Notes: generated from the sequence alone by a model not told the origin. Shown: positions 50,909 through 61,385, counted from the stretch's first letter. The stretch is DNA of 64,000 bases from Marinobacter daqiaonensis (GCF_900115285.1 NZ_FOYW01000001.1:534376-598375); one strand, 5' to 3'. A program made the numbers and translations.

Positions 50909-51849
50909 TACTCCTGCCCCCCCTGCGGCGGCGCGACCACCAGGATCTCCACCCGATTGGCGGGCTGACCCACCACCCGGCTCTGAACCATGGGACCGAT
51001 GGCGCGGATAATCTGCCGGGAGCTGGAAATACCGGAGCGGTCCAGCAGCGCACCCATGGTGTTGGCCGCGTTTTCCGCATTCTCGACCGCCTGCTCCAGG
51101 GTCTCGCCGGGCCCCAGTTCTGAAAAACCGGCGACGACAACCCGGCTGCCCGGCACCTCGGCAAGGTTGCTGATGCGCCGCCGCAGGTCGGCGTCCCACT
51201 CGAACCGGACTGAAACGCTGCCTGACCAGGGCACCACTACTGGCCCCTGAATACGGTTGCCGGCCGCGGCAACTCCCGGCACGACAGCACCGTCCTGAAG
51301 CGCCAATTGCTCGATCCAGGCGTATTTGCGCTGGTTGCCACGGGTAACGGTATACACCAGGACCAGCCAGCGCTGGCCGCTGCTATCCACCAACGAGGCC
51401 GCCAGATAATCCTGGTCGGCATCACGTCCGTAAAGTGTCGACTGGCTGAATATCTGGTTCGCCCACACATTGCTGCGGCCACAGTCCCGGCCCGAACACT
51501 CGAACAGGATGGTGGCATCGGCTTCACTCAGCCGGTTACGGTACCAGCGGCGGGCATCCTCGCGACTGACATCCGAATCGAGCTGAAGAAGCTGGCCCGT
51601 GCCTTCCACGGGCACACGAATAACAGACTCGGAGCGGATTTCGTTCCGCACTTCCCGTATCGGGCTCAGCATGACCCTATGCAGGTCAGAACGGATCTCG
51701 ACCCGACTCTCCAGTGTCGCCTGGGGGAAGGCGGGTATTACCTGCGCCGCGGCGGACAACGACATCATCAGAATCGAGAGTGTTGCGACTGTGCGGACGA
51801 ATCCGCCGCAAAGCAGGGCGGCAAAACGAATTCCATCGCGTCGTAACAT
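50908..51849 (-). CDS. DUF4892 domain exported protein
   Basis: An exported protein of 313 residues. The start at ATG 51847-51849 gives a Sec signal peptide (arginines, then a hydrophobic core ending LSAAA before QVIPAFPQA). The body matches what I recall of DUF4892: RNRLSEADATILFECSGRDCG, then RSNVWANQIFSQSTLYGRDADQ. The C-terminal third (VEILVVAPPQGGQE, with NAENAANTMGALLDRSGIS) resembles an OmpA-like peptidoglycan-binding fold. It begins 4 bp after the hydrolase gene and its stop overlaps the patatin gene start, so the three form one operon. The function is unknown. Confidence 0.78.
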   Translation of the reverse strand: MLRRDGIRFAALLCGGFVRTVATLSILMMSLSAAAQVIPAFPQATLESRVEIRSDLHRVMLSPIREVRNEIRSESVIRVPVEGTGQLLQLDSDVSREDARRWYRNRLSEADATILFECSGRDCGRSNVWANQIFSQSTLYGRDADQDYLAASLVDSSGQRWLVLVYTVTRGNQRKYAWIEQLALQDGAVVPGVAAAGNRIQGPVVVPWSGSVSVRFEWDADLRRRISNLAEVPGSRVVVAGFSELGPGETLEQAVENAENAANTMGALLDRSGISSSRQIIRAIGPMVQSRVVGQPANRVEILVVAPPQGGQE

Positions 51850-51853
51850 CGGT

Positions 51854-52768
51854 TCAGGCCTCTGCCAGGAAAGATCGGATACCACTGGCCACAGGTGATA
51901 TATCCCCGTCCAGGTGGCAGTGATGGCCGCCATCAATGTCCAGTGACCGGACATCCGGCAGCGCATTGTAACGGTCCTGCCAGCGGTCAAAATTCGCCAG
52001 CAGACCGTGCTCGGCTCGGATAAGCAGAGTCCTGGCGGTAACCGACTCCACAAACGCCATGACCTGTTCTTCGGTGAACATCATCACGGATGGATGGCGA
52101 AGCCTCGGATCGGTCCTCCACCGCAGGCCGCCGGAACCCTGCTCAAGATTCCGCGACAGCATCACTTTCGCAACCTCGGGGGACAGCGGATTCCGGCCCC
52201 GGCCCCGCAGCCTCGCGGCCTCGTCCACACTGGCGTAGCCGGCACTCTGTCCCGAGCCGGTAAGGCGTTTGTGAATGCCCCGACGCAATTGGCCAACGGC
52301 TTCTTCCGGGGCCTTGGAAAGCGGGCCCAGGCTGTCGATCATTACCAGGCGCCGCACCTTCTCAGGAAATGCTCCAGCAAACATGAGAGCGACAATTCCT
52401 CCCAGGGAGTGACCCACCAGGTCCACCGACTCATGTTCAGGGAAATGGGTTTCCAGCAGTTCCGCAAGATCCGAAACATAGTCCGCGAGCAGATAGCTGT
52501 GCCCGGGTGGCCGGTGACCGGACAGGCCATGACCGGCATGATCGATTGCCCAGAGATCGCCGGTATCCCGGAGCCGGGGCGCAAGGCGGTAGAAACTCAG
52601 ACAGTTGTCCAGCCAGCCGTGGAGCATCAGGACCGGTGTGGTTTTGCCCTCAGGCCTTGAGCAGGGCCAGTGCAGACCCGCCAGCGTCAGGCTCTTGAGG
52701 GGCCATTGAATGTCCCGGCAATCGGCGTCAGGACCAGAGAGCCCGGTCGGCAGAAAAGACTGGTTCAT
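51854..52768 (-). CDS. Alpha/beta-fold hydrolase
   Basis: A 304-residue alpha/beta hydrolase. Visible motifs are VLMLHGWLDNCLSFYRLAPRL (oxyanion HGW), WAIDHAGHGLSGH, the nucleophile elbow VGHSLGG (GxSxG) and the C-terminal catalytic His in DIDGGHHCHLDGD. The ATG at 52766-52768 is used; an AAGGAGG lies 13 bases upstream, rather far, and a longer start at 52810 cannot be excluded. It heads an operon with the DUF4892 and patatin genes. Esterase or thioesterase activity is likely; no substrate can be named. Confidence 0.82.
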   Translation of the reverse strand: MNQSFLPTGLSGPDADCRDIQWPLKSLTLAGLHWPCSRPEGKTTPVLMLHGWLDNCLSFYRLAPRLRDTGDLWAIDHAGHGLSGHRPPGHSYLLADYVSDLAELLETHFPEHESVDLVGHSLGGIVALMFAGAFPEKVRRLVMIDSLGPLSKAPEEAVGQLRRGIHKRLTGSGQSAGYASVDEAARLRGRGRNPLSPEVAKVMLSRNLEQGSGGLRWRTDPRLRHPSVMMFTEEQVMAFVESVTARTLLIRAEHGLLANFDRWQDRYNALPDVRSLDIDGGHHCHLDGDISPVASGIRSFLAEA

Positions 52769-52818
52769 AACCGGTGGAATTCCTCCTTCAGAGACAAGGT
52801 GGCGACGCACCCCGGTGG

Positions 52819-53170
52819 TTACATGGTGTGGGTGGGACGATCGGAATTCAGCGAACCGGCGAGATAGGCTTCAATTTTGGTCCGGGCGGTCTCGTCCTCG
52901 CCATTGAACTGGACGCCGATGCCTGCGGCCCGGTTACCCTGGGCGCCCCGGGGGGGTAATCCATACCACCTTGCCCGCCACGGGTATTTTTTCCGGCTCG
53001 TCCATCAGGTTGAGCAGCAGAAACACTTCGTCCCCCAGCTGGTATTGTTTCTGGGTGGGAATGAACAAGCCACCCTGACGGATGTAGGGCATATATGCCG
53101 CATACAGAACCGCCTTATCCTTGATGGTCAGGGTCAGAATACCGCTACGCGCACCAAAACCGGGACCCAT
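52819..53170 (-). pseudogene. pilZ: Type IV pilus assembly protein PilZ, frameshifted
   Basis: The gene starts at ATG 53168-53170 with GGAGG close upstream. It reads MGPGFGARSGILTLTIKDKA and continues with YAAYMPYIRQGGLFIPT, the sequence of the pilus-assembly PilZ (no RxxxR c-di-GMP motif), to VVWITP. At a run of seven C and four G on the minus strand (forward 52947-52957) the frame shifts and stops after 78 residues. Skipping one base restores GAQGNRAAGIGVQFNGEDET and about 40 further residues to a TAA at 52819-52821, giving the normal length of about 117. The span of 352 bases is one more than a multiple of three. The holB gene lies next to it, as in Pseudomonas. A sequencing error in the homopolymer, a real mutation or a programmed shift are all possible. 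Confidence 0.88.
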
Positions 53171-53276
53171 GGTCACCCTCCAACTAACGTTCTCTGTGGT
53201 GGCGCCAGCCGGGCGACACCTTGATTATCCGTACCGTATTTTTCTTGCTGTCGCCAGATTCTAGCAGACGTCTCGA

Positions 53277-54284
53277 TCAGCCTGCGCGCTTCCTGCCGGG
53301 CATCAGCTGCTGCCACTGGATCAGCAGCCGGTCGGTCTCAAGCTCAGGGTTCACATTATTCACCATTGCCCGACGCGAATCACGGATTGCGTCCACAAGT
53401 TGGTGAGCACGCCATGGCGGATTTGCCGACCCGAGATAACGAACCACCTCGGCGATCCCCGGATCCCGGGCCTCGCCCCCGGCCATTACCCGCGCCAGAT
53501 CGCTGGCCCAGTTTTCCATCAGGTTCAGGGTCGCCTCGTGGCCCAGTTCACGGAAAGCACGGGACGCCGCCGCCACCGTGGTGGCGCCCTTCATGAACTG
53601 GCGAAAAGCCTCGAGGGCTGACTCCCGCTGATCCAGGAATTCCCCGGTCAGGTAATCCAGTGCCAGTCGAGGGGCGCCGCCGGCAAGATTCAGGGCCAGG
53701 GCCTGGCGATCTTCTGACGCCACGGTCTCCGCAGCCGCCAGCTCCGCGGAGAGCCAGGGCATCGCCTGCCCGACGGTCGGGGTTGCAACCGTGGTCACCC
53801 GGCAGCGGGAGCGGATCGTGGGCAGTACGGGCCGTCCGGTTTCCTGAAGCAGGATCAGCACCACATCCGCCGCGGGTTCCTCCAGGGTCTTCAGAAGTGC
53901 ATTCGCTGCGTTGATGTTGAGCTGGTCAGCGCGATCCAGGATGGCCACCTTGTAGCGGGCTACCTGGGGTGACGCCACCGCGAACTGGGACAGGGCCCTG
54001 ACCTGATCTATGCGGACCATCCGGGACTTCTCCGGCTGGTATACCCGGATATCGGGATGGGACTGACCCTCGATCAGCTGACACTGCCGACACGTGCCGC
54101 AGGGCCGGGTGTCCCCGGCGTTGCGCTGCTCACAGACGAGCAACGCCGCCATCGCATCGGCCAGCGCCCGCTTGCCGACGCCCCGCTCACCGGTTACCAG
54201 GGTGGCGTGGGGCAGCCGCTCCTGTGTCAGGGCTTCTGCGAATCGTACCAGTACCGGCTCAAGCCAGAGCATGCTGTTCAACAT
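53277..54284 (-). CDS. holB: DNA polymerase III delta' subunit
   Basis: Clamp-loader subunit of the replicase. I use ATG 54282-54284 (AAGG six bases upstream), giving 335 residues; a GTG two codons earlier overlaps the tgpA stop. Features are VTGERGVGKRALADAMAALL (a variant P-loop), the zinc-binding cysteines in CEQRNAGDTRPCGTCRQCQL, the sensor and SRC region VLPTIRSRCRV, and LLKTLEEPAADVVLIL. It is followed by pilZ (106-bp gap). In Pseudomonas tmk lies upstream of holB; here the upstream gene is tgpA. Confidence 0.93.
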   Translation of the reverse strand: MLNSMLWLEPVLVRFAEALTQERLPHATLVTGERGVGKRALADAMAALLVCEQRNAGDTRPCGTCRQCQLIEGQSHPDIRVYQPEKSRMVRIDQVRALSQFAVASPQVARYKVAILDRADQLNINAANALLKTLEEPAADVVLILLQETGRPVLPTIRSRCRVTTVATPTVGQAMPWLSAELAAAETVASEDRQALALNLAGGAPRLALDYLTGEFLDQRESALEAFRQFMKGATTVAAASRAFRELGHEATLNLMENWASDLARVMAGGEARDPGIAEVVRYLGSANPPWRAHQLVDAIRDSRRAMVNNVNPELETDRLLIQWQQLMPGRKRAG

Positions 54285-54286
54285 TG

Positions 54287-56397
54287 TCACCCTTGATCGT
54301 GCCCGGAAGGGCTGGTGGACTGAAGACGGCCGGAAACCGCTGCCGGGCTGAGGGTTCGCCCCTGTCGCCGCAGTTCCCGCTTGACACCATTGAGTCGTCG
54401 TTTCATGGTCTGCCGCCGGCCTGCATCACGGCTTCGCCCCTTTGGCCGGTGTGCGGCCTCGGGGCCATAGTAATAATTGTTCAGGTCACGGGCAAAGCCC
54501 CGGACCAACCTGGTGGCTCCCGGGGCGTGACGGGAGGTTAGCTCCGCCAGATGATCGGGAGTTGCGCCGGCGGGTACTTCCACCCCGACCCGTCGCAGCA
54601 GCCGCGCCCATCTGTCCATCAATCGGGCCACCGGGTCATGGCCGCGCTGCCCCCGATGCTTCAAAGTGGCGATCACACCCGCGACAAGCAGCGCGAACCC
54701 CACCATACCGGCGGTAAGATAACCCAGTTCCCTGAAACCCAGGTTGCCGGGCAAACGACCCATCAGATCCAGTTGGGACTGTCCCTGATAGCCCACCACC
54801 CAGCGCTGCCAGTTGTAATTGACACGATCCAGCTGAAGGCTGGCCCATTGCAGCATCGCCAGATCGCCATACCGCTCTGGCGAGGCCCACTCATTCTCCA
54901 GGAACGATCCCTCTTCCGCCATCGCATCCCTCAGCCCGGACTCAATCCGTTCCGGTGCGATCATCGCCGTGGGGTCGAGGCGGACCCACCCCTGCCCTTT
55001 AATCCAGGCCTCCACCCAGGCATGAGCATCGAACTGTCGCACAATCAGGTAAGCATTGTCGGCGCCGGCGGAGCCACCCTGGTACCCCACCACCACCCTC
55101 GCGGGAATCCCGGCGGACCTCAACAGGAAGGCGGTGGCACTGGCATAATGGGCGCAGAAACCCCGGCGGGCGTCGAACAGCAGCGCATCCACCGGATCAT
55201 CCGGCATTGCCGGAGGACGCAGGGTGTAATAGTAAGGCTGCTCCCGGAACCGGTTCATGATGGCCAGGGCAACCCTCCCGTCACTCTGGTATTCCCGGCT
55301 GAGGCTGGCGACCAGCTCTCTCGCCCGGGGGTTACCGCGATCGGGAAGCTGCAGGTAACGTCGCCGCATATCCGGGGCCAGGGGCTCTTCCGCGCGCCGC
55401 CCTGAATCCGGGTCCAGCGCCAGTCGGTAGCCAACATCGGTATCCGCCGGACGCCGCAGGCGGAACAGGCCACCGGCCACTTCCTCCACGTTGGCGGAAA
55501 CCGGCCGGGAGTCATCCAGGGCGTAGACCCAGGGCTGACCGGACGCTTCCATCAACACATCGTACTCATTGACCGCGAGGCCGCCGCTGCCGGGGTCCCG
55601 GTTCACCCGACCCGGGCGGGTCGGTAATTCCTCCTGCCACTGGGTCCAGGTGGTACCGTCGAACCGGTCCAGGATCAGACCCCGCCAGTAACGGTCCCGA
55701 TGCTCAGGCAGATTGCCGCCGAAGCTCACCCGGAAGGCCCGCTCGCTGCTCTGGGCCAGACTGGAGATATCCCCCGGGGTCATGGTGTCGGAAATACCGG
55801 TACGGGCCTCCCCGGAAACCAGGGGCACACTCCACAGGGGAGCCATGCGGGGGAAGAAAATGAACAGCGCGATGACCACCGGCAGTGTCTTTGCCATCAT
55901 CCAGCCCAACCGTTTGAGCCCCCCAGCGGGCTCCGGACGATCGCCGGCGTATGAAGCGACTGCAGCGCCATGAGCAGGAGCACGACACCGGACAGGGTGA
56001 GCAGGGCCCAGACGATACCCTGCCGGAACAGGAAGTTCACCGCGGCCAGGTAAACCAGGATAAAAAACAGCACGAAAAAGTCCCTGCTGGTGCGGGTTTC
56101 CAGCCACTTCAGGCCCACCGCCAGAACAAAAAACGAAGACGCGGTATCAACCGTGAAATGGGCCCGTACCGTGGCGATGTAGATGGCGATCAGGGTGCCC
56201 ATCACTGCCATTCTGAGCCAGCGCCCCGGCAAACGAAGCCTGCCCTGCTGAACCAGCCAGCGCCAGGTCGCCAGCAGCACGCAGGCCGCCAGCAACCACA
56301 GCGGCAGGCGGTCCCACTGGGGCACCAGCAGCACCAGGAAACCGATCAGCAGCCACAGGAGGGCGGCGGAGGGCAGCAGCGACTGTCTAGCAGCCAT
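54287..56397 (-). pseudogene. tgpA: TgpA-type transglutaminase-domain membrane protein, frameshifted
   Basis: The gene starts near ATG 56395-56397 (GAGGAG seven bases upstream). The first part (to about 55897) encodes a DUF3488 membrane region with at least five helices, such as SAALLWLLIGFLVLLVPQW and FFVLFFILVYLAAVNFLF. At a run of six G on the minus strand (forward 55919-55924) the frame ends in a premature stop. The next frame continues without a gap in homology: GGLKRLGWMMAKTLPVVIAL, the periplasmic transglutaminase core with the catalytic Cys in RRGFCAHYASATAFLLRSAG and His in QFDAHAWVEAWI, then a last helix and a C-terminal tail to 54287. One missing G explains it (the span is one short of a multiple of three). 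Corrected length is about 703 residues. Its start overlaps the end of the DUF58 gene. Confidence 0.87.
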
Positions 56398-57427
56398 GTG
56401 GGGGCTCCTCATCCGGCGGAGTCCTTCCCCAGGTACCCAGGGCCCTGAGACATTGTTGGCGATGGCCTGCTCCCTGATCCGGCGCGATCACCGCCCCCGG
56501 CAGCCGCAGGCCGAAGATGTCGCCGGCCCGATCACGTTCCAGCACCAGCGCCGTCAGATAGCTGAGCCGGAGTTCCTGGTCGATTCCAGGAAAACCGTCG
56601 TAATCCAGCCAGCGCGGACTGCCCTGCTCTCCCTGCCAGTCGGCAACCACCATGTCGCCATTGCGGGAAAACCGCTTCCAGTCAACCCGGGCACTTATAT
56701 CACCTTCCCGCCAGGGTCGCAGTTCCACCTGGTCCTGGCCCTGTCCTGGCCGAGTGCCCTCGGAGGCGTCTGCGGCGCTGACGCCCTCGGCGGGATGCGG
56801 GGGGGTCAGGGGCCGCGGGAACACGACCGCCGGGGTCGCGGGCCGAAGCCACGACCAGGCCTTGAGCAGACCGAACGGAAACCGGGTCTCGACACGGACC
56901 CGCTCCGGCAACAGGTAGCCCCGCTCGCGACTTGTCACCAGCAGGGTGCCGTCCGTTAATTCCTCACGGGGTACTGAAAGCGTGAGTCCGGGCGTCTGGC
57001 CCGAGAACAGGACAATGGCTGGAGCCTCATGATCCGCCTGAAGCCGCACACGGAAAGGAATCGGATCGCCGGCGAAACCGTCACCGGGCTTCAGGAATGC
57101 CAGCTCGAGGCCGCTGAGATTATTGTGGGTCTGGTGCATGGCCGCCACGAACAGGGCCCCCAGCAAAAACGTCAGCAGGTAGATCAGACTGTTCTGGTAA
57201 TTGATGCCGGTAATCAGCATCACCAGCAGTAACAGCGCAAACACGGCGCCTGCGCCTGTGGGCAGAATGAATATGGTCTTCCGGTCCAGCCGCCGACTGT
57301 CGGTGCGGGCAATGCGACGGTTGAGCCACCGTCGCCAGTGCTGCCTGGCCTTGTGTTTTATCGGGTGCAAAGGGACTTCCCGGGCCCGTCGGGCCATTAC
57401 ATGATTGATGCGGTTATAGGGTATCAT
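56387..57427 (-). CDS. DUF58 domain protein
   Basis: A protein of about 346 residues with a basic N-terminus and two adjacent membrane helices (about residues 50-95: FALLLLVMLITGINYQNSL, then YLLTFLLGALFVAAMH). A cytoplasmic or periplasmic beta-rich part follows, then the DUF58 core with LRPWREGDISARVDWKRFSR. DUF58 proteins usually work with a MoxR AAA+ ATPase and a transglutaminase protein. Here tgpA overlaps the 3' end, but no moxR gene is next to it. The start may be ATG 57425-57427 or ATG 57395-57397; neither has a good ribosome site. It is divergent from pabB. Confidence 0.83.
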   Translation of the reverse strand: MIPYNRINHVMARRAREVPLHPIKHKARQHWRRWLNRRIARTDSRRLDRKTIFILPTGAGAVFALLLLVMLITGINYQNSLIYLLTFLLGALFVAAMHQTHNNLSGLELAFLKPGDGFAGDPIPFRVRLQADHEAPAIVLFSGQTPGLTLSVPREELTDGTLLVTSRERGYLLPERVRVETRFPFGLLKAWSWLRPATPAVVFPRPLTPPHPAEGVSAADASEGTRPGQGQDQVELRPWREGDISARVDWKRFSRNGDMVVADWQGEQGSPRWLDYDGFPGIDQELRLSYLTALVLERDRAGDIFGLRLPGAVIAPDQGAGHRQQCLRALGTWGRTPPDEEPPHGC

Positions 57428-57467
57428 GGGCCGCTGTTTTTCCCGCCACAGCAAACCAGGTTTTCGG

Positions 57468-58790
57468 ATGTTAACGAGTCAGACCGTGCCCCGTTCCCAG
57501 ATTGATTCACTGCTGGATTCCCTCTCCACGGAACCGGGATTCGCGTGCCTGGATACCCACCGGGGCGGATATCGCACGGTCAGCGCCCTGCCCGTACGAC
57601 AGTGGTGGCTACCGAACCAGGCCGAGCGGTTTCGGGACACGGTGGCGGACATTCTCGAAGCCCATGGCAACCTGGGACCCGAGACCCGGGGCGCCGGCAT
57701 CGGCGGCAGTATTCTCTACGAAGCGGGTCAGCAAACGGTTCCGGGCTTTCGGAGCCGGCATCATCCCACAGAGCATCTGGGCTGGGCCGGTCTTTACCTG
57801 TGGACACTGACAATTCCGGCAACTGGCAACGGTCATGACGATGCCAGCCTGGACTTTCACCAGGACTGTCCCCGAAGTCTGCGGGACCGCATCCTGGCAA
57901 AACTGACCGATAGCGCCCGAGTATCCCGCGAAGCCCCAGAAAGCTTTCGCATTACGGGACGGTTCCAGCCGACACAGGCACCCCGGGCCTATCGTGAGGG
58001 TGTTGCCCGCATTCTCGACTACATTCAGGCGGGCGACTGCTACCAGGCCAATCTCTCCCAGCAATTCACCGCCCGCTTCCAGGGCTCTCCCTGGCTTGCC
58101 TGGCGTTCACTGATGGCGGCTGTGCCTGTGCCCCATGGCGGCTACCTGGATACCGGCGACTGGCAACTGCTGAGTATCTCTCCGGAAATGTTCCTGGAAA
58201 TCGAACAGGGCCAGGTCACCAGCAAGCCCATCAAGGGCACCCGGCCACGGTCCCTCGACTCCGACAGCGACAGGGCGCTCGCCCTGGAGCTTCAGAGCGA
58301 CCCCAAGGACCGTGCCGAGAACCTGATGATCGTGGATCTGATCCGCAACGACCTGTCCCGCTTCTGCACCCCGTTTTCAGTCAGGGTACCGCAACTGTTC
58401 GAGCTGGAGAGCTTCCGCAATGTCCATCAGCTGGTCAGCACCGTGACCGGCCAGCTGCGTCCGGGCCTAACCCCCTTCGAAGCCCTGATATCGGCCTTCC
58501 CCGGTGGCTCCATCACCGGGGCGCCGAAGCGGCGCGCCATGGAAATCATTGACGAGCTGGAGCCCCACGGGCGGGGACCCTATTGCGGAAGCCTGTTCTG
58601 GTGGAGCGCCGACGACCGGCTGGACAGCAATATCGCCATTCGCAGCCTGCAGGCCGGACCCGGCGGGGAAATTCGTGCCTGGGCCGGGTGCGGAATCGTG
58701 GCGGACTCGGATCCTGAATCCGAATACCAGGAGTCCATCACCAAGATCCAGCGGTTGCTGGCGACCCTGGAGAACCTGGGTCGCCAGTAG
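57468..58790 (+). CDS. pabB: Aminodeoxychorismate synthase component I
   Basis: Makes 4-amino-4-deoxychorismate from chorismate and ammonia (with PabA), for folate. I use ATG 57468, giving 440 residues. The C-terminal chorismate-binding domain is complete: YIQAGDCYQANLSQQFTARF, SKPIKGTRPRS, DLIRNDLSRFC, then FPGGSITGAPKRRAMEIIDE and GPYCGSLFWWS, with LDSNIAIRSL. PabB rather than TrpE is inferred from the PIKGT motif with Lys and from the pabB-thrH-cysH neighbourhood known in Pseudomonas. It is convergent with thrH (14-bp gap). Confidence 0.93.
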   Translation: MLTSQTVPRSQIDSLLDSLSTEPGFACLDTHRGGYRTVSALPVRQWWLPNQAERFRDTVADILEAHGNLGPETRGAGIGGSILYEAGQQTVPGFRSRHHPTEHLGWAGLYLWTLTIPATGNGHDDASLDFHQDCPRSLRDRILAKLTDSARVSREAPESFRITGRFQPTQAPRAYREGVARILDYIQAGDCYQANLSQQFTARFQGSPWLAWRSLMAAVPVPHGGYLDTGDWQLLSISPEMFLEIEQGQVTSKPIKGTRPRSLDSDSDRALALELQSDPKDRAENLMIVDLIRNDLSRFCTPFSVRVPQLFELESFRNVHQLVSTVTGQLRPGLTPFEALISAFPGGSITGAPKRRAMEIIDELEPHGRGPYCGSLFWWSADDRLDSNIAIRSLQAGPGGEIRAWAGCGIVADSDPESEYQESITKIQRLLATLENLGRQ

Positions 58791-58804
58791 ACCGCCGCCA
58801 CTTC

Positions 58805-59413
58805 TCAGAAGCGGTTGCTGAGCCTGAGAAAGGTTTCCTTCAGTGCCTCGAAGTCCTGCACCGCCGGGAACTGGGGGAATTCCTCGATGACGTTCCTGGG
58901 GGCATGGAACAGGATCCCCTCCTCCGCCTGGGTCAGCATGGTGGTGTCGTTGTAGGAATCGCCCGCCGCGATGACCCGGTAATTCAGCAGCTGGAAAGCC
59001 CGCACAGACTGCCGCTTGGGATCACGCTGACGCAACAGGTAGTTAGTGATCCGGCCGTTTTCATCCACCTCCAGCTTGTGGCACAGCAGAGTCGGATAGC
59101 CAAGTTTCTTCATCAGCGGCATCGCGAACTCATAGAAGGTATCCGACAGGATGACCACCTGGAATCGCTCCCGCAGCCAGTCAAGGAACTCCGCAGCGCC
59201 TGGCAGCGGATCAAGCTCACCAATGACTTCCTGGATCGCAGGCAGACCATAGCCATGCTCGTCCAGCAGTCGCAGGCGCTGTTTCATCAGCACATCGTAG
59301 TCGGGGATGTCGCGGGTGGTGGCCTTGAGCTCCTCAATACCGGTTTTTTCCGCAAACGCGATCCAGATTTCCGGGATCAGCACTCCCTCAAGGTCAAGGC
59401 ACGCAAGTTCCAC
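58805..59413 (-). CDS. thrH: Phosphoserine / homoserine phosphotransferase ThrH
   Basis: HAD-family phosphatase that also transfers phosphate from phosphoserine to homoserine in Pseudomonas. The 202-residue protein starts at a GTG with AGGAG six bases upstream (an ATG two bases before it is out of frame). Motif I is ACLDLEGVLIPE, motif II VVILSDTFYEF and motif IV IAAGDSYNDTTML. The C-terminus FEALKETFLRL is typical of ThrH. It is divergent from cysH across 196 bp and convergent with pabB, the arrangement seen in pseudomonads. Confidence 0.92.
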   Translation of the reverse strand: MELACLDLEGVLIPEIWIAFAEKTGIEELKATTRDIPDYDVLMKQRLRLLDEHGYGLPAIQEVIGELDPLPGAAEFLDWLRERFQVVILSDTFYEFAMPLMKKLGYPTLLCHKLEVDENGRITNYLLRQRDPKRQSVRAFQLLNYRVIAAGDSYNDTTMLTQAEEGILFHAPRNVIEEFPQFPAVQDFEALKETFLRLSNRF

Positions 59414-59609
59414 ATTGATCTCCTGTCATCGGCCCGGGGCCGGGTATGTATGTAAAGAGGCCGCTATGATAGAAAAATACGCCGACAAATGCATCGCCCC
59501 GATGCCCTCGCATTGCGGACCCGCTATAACCTTATGATTGCAGATTACTTCATGGTCCTGGGATCTGGTGATAAATTGGCGATTCATTTTCCAGGAAAAC
59601 CGCGACTCA

Positions 59610-60335
59610 ATGACCGATATCGAGAAGCTTCAGCAGGAACTTTCCGACCAGAGCCCGAGAGCCATTCTCAAGGCCGCCCTGGCTCGCTACGACGAAATCG
59701 CCATTTCCTTCAGCGGCGCGGAAGACGTTGCCCTCATCGAACTGGCCCATAAGCTTACCGACCGGCTCAGGGTGTTCTCCCTGGACACCGGTCGTCTGCA
59801 TCCGGAAACCTATCGCTTCTTCGAGCGTGTCAGAGAGCACTACAACATCGACATTGAGTTCCAGTTTCCGGATGCCGGTGCCATCGAGGCGCTGGTCACC
59901 GAAAAAGGCATGTTCAGTTTCTACCAGGACGGCCACGGGGAATGTTGCGGAATCCGCAAGGTGGAGCCGCTTCGCCGCAAGCTCTCCACCCTCGATGCCT
60001 GGATCACCGGCCAGCGCCGGGACCAGAGCCCGGGCACACGCAATGAGGTGCCGGTGGTTCAGCTTGATGAAGCCTTCGGCGGACGACACGGCCCCCTGGT
60101 GAAGTTCAACCCGTTGGCCAACTGGAGCTCGAAGGACGTGTGGGACTACATCCGCATGACCGAGGCCCCCTACAACACCCTGCACGAACGGGGCTTTGTC
60201 AGCATCGGATGCGAACCCTGCACCCGCCCGGTATTGCCCGGCCAGCACGAGCGCGAGGGCCGCTGGTGGTGGGAGGAAGCAACCAGGAAGGAATGCGGCC
60301 TCCACGCCGGCAACCTGATCGCCAGCCAGGCCTGA
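59610..60335 (+). CDS. cysH: Phosphoadenylyl/adenylyl-sulfate reductase (Fe-S type)
   Basis: Reduces activated sulfate to sulfite for cysteine synthesis. The ATG at 59610 begins [20 protein letters not shown], giving 241 residues. The PP-loop is [16 protein letters not shown]. Two cysteine pairs, [12 protein letters not shown] and [20 protein letters not shown], are those that hold a [4Fe-4S] cluster, so this is the adenylyl-sulfate (APS) reductase type found in pseudomonads rather than the cluster-free E. coli PAPS enzyme. The C-terminal ECGLH carries the catalytic Cys. It is convergent with cysB, its likely regulator. Confidence 0.94.
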   Translation: MTDIEKLQQELSDQSPRAILKAALARYDEIAISFSGAEDVALIELAHKLTDRLRVFSLDTGRLHPETYRFFERVREHYNIDIEFQFPDAGAIEALVTEKGMFSFYQDGHGECCGIRKVEPLRRKLSTLDAWITGQRRDQSPGTRNEVPVVQLDEAFGGRHGPLVKFNPLANWSSKDVWDYIRMTEAPYNTLHERGFVSIGCEPCTRPVLPGQHEREGRWWWEEATRKECGLHAGNLIASQA

Positions 60336-60392
60336 AACCGGTCAGGGCGCCAATGGCGCCCTGCTTCAAACCCGGGTTACCGTCTGCCGGAG

Positions 60393-61385
<993 letters not shown>

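Noticed and set aside
52769..52818. ATT codon next to a perfect AAGGAGG before the alpha/beta hydrolase as a second non-standard start
   Set aside because: The spacing of two bases is too short; the in-frame ATG at 52766-52768 is the simpler choice.
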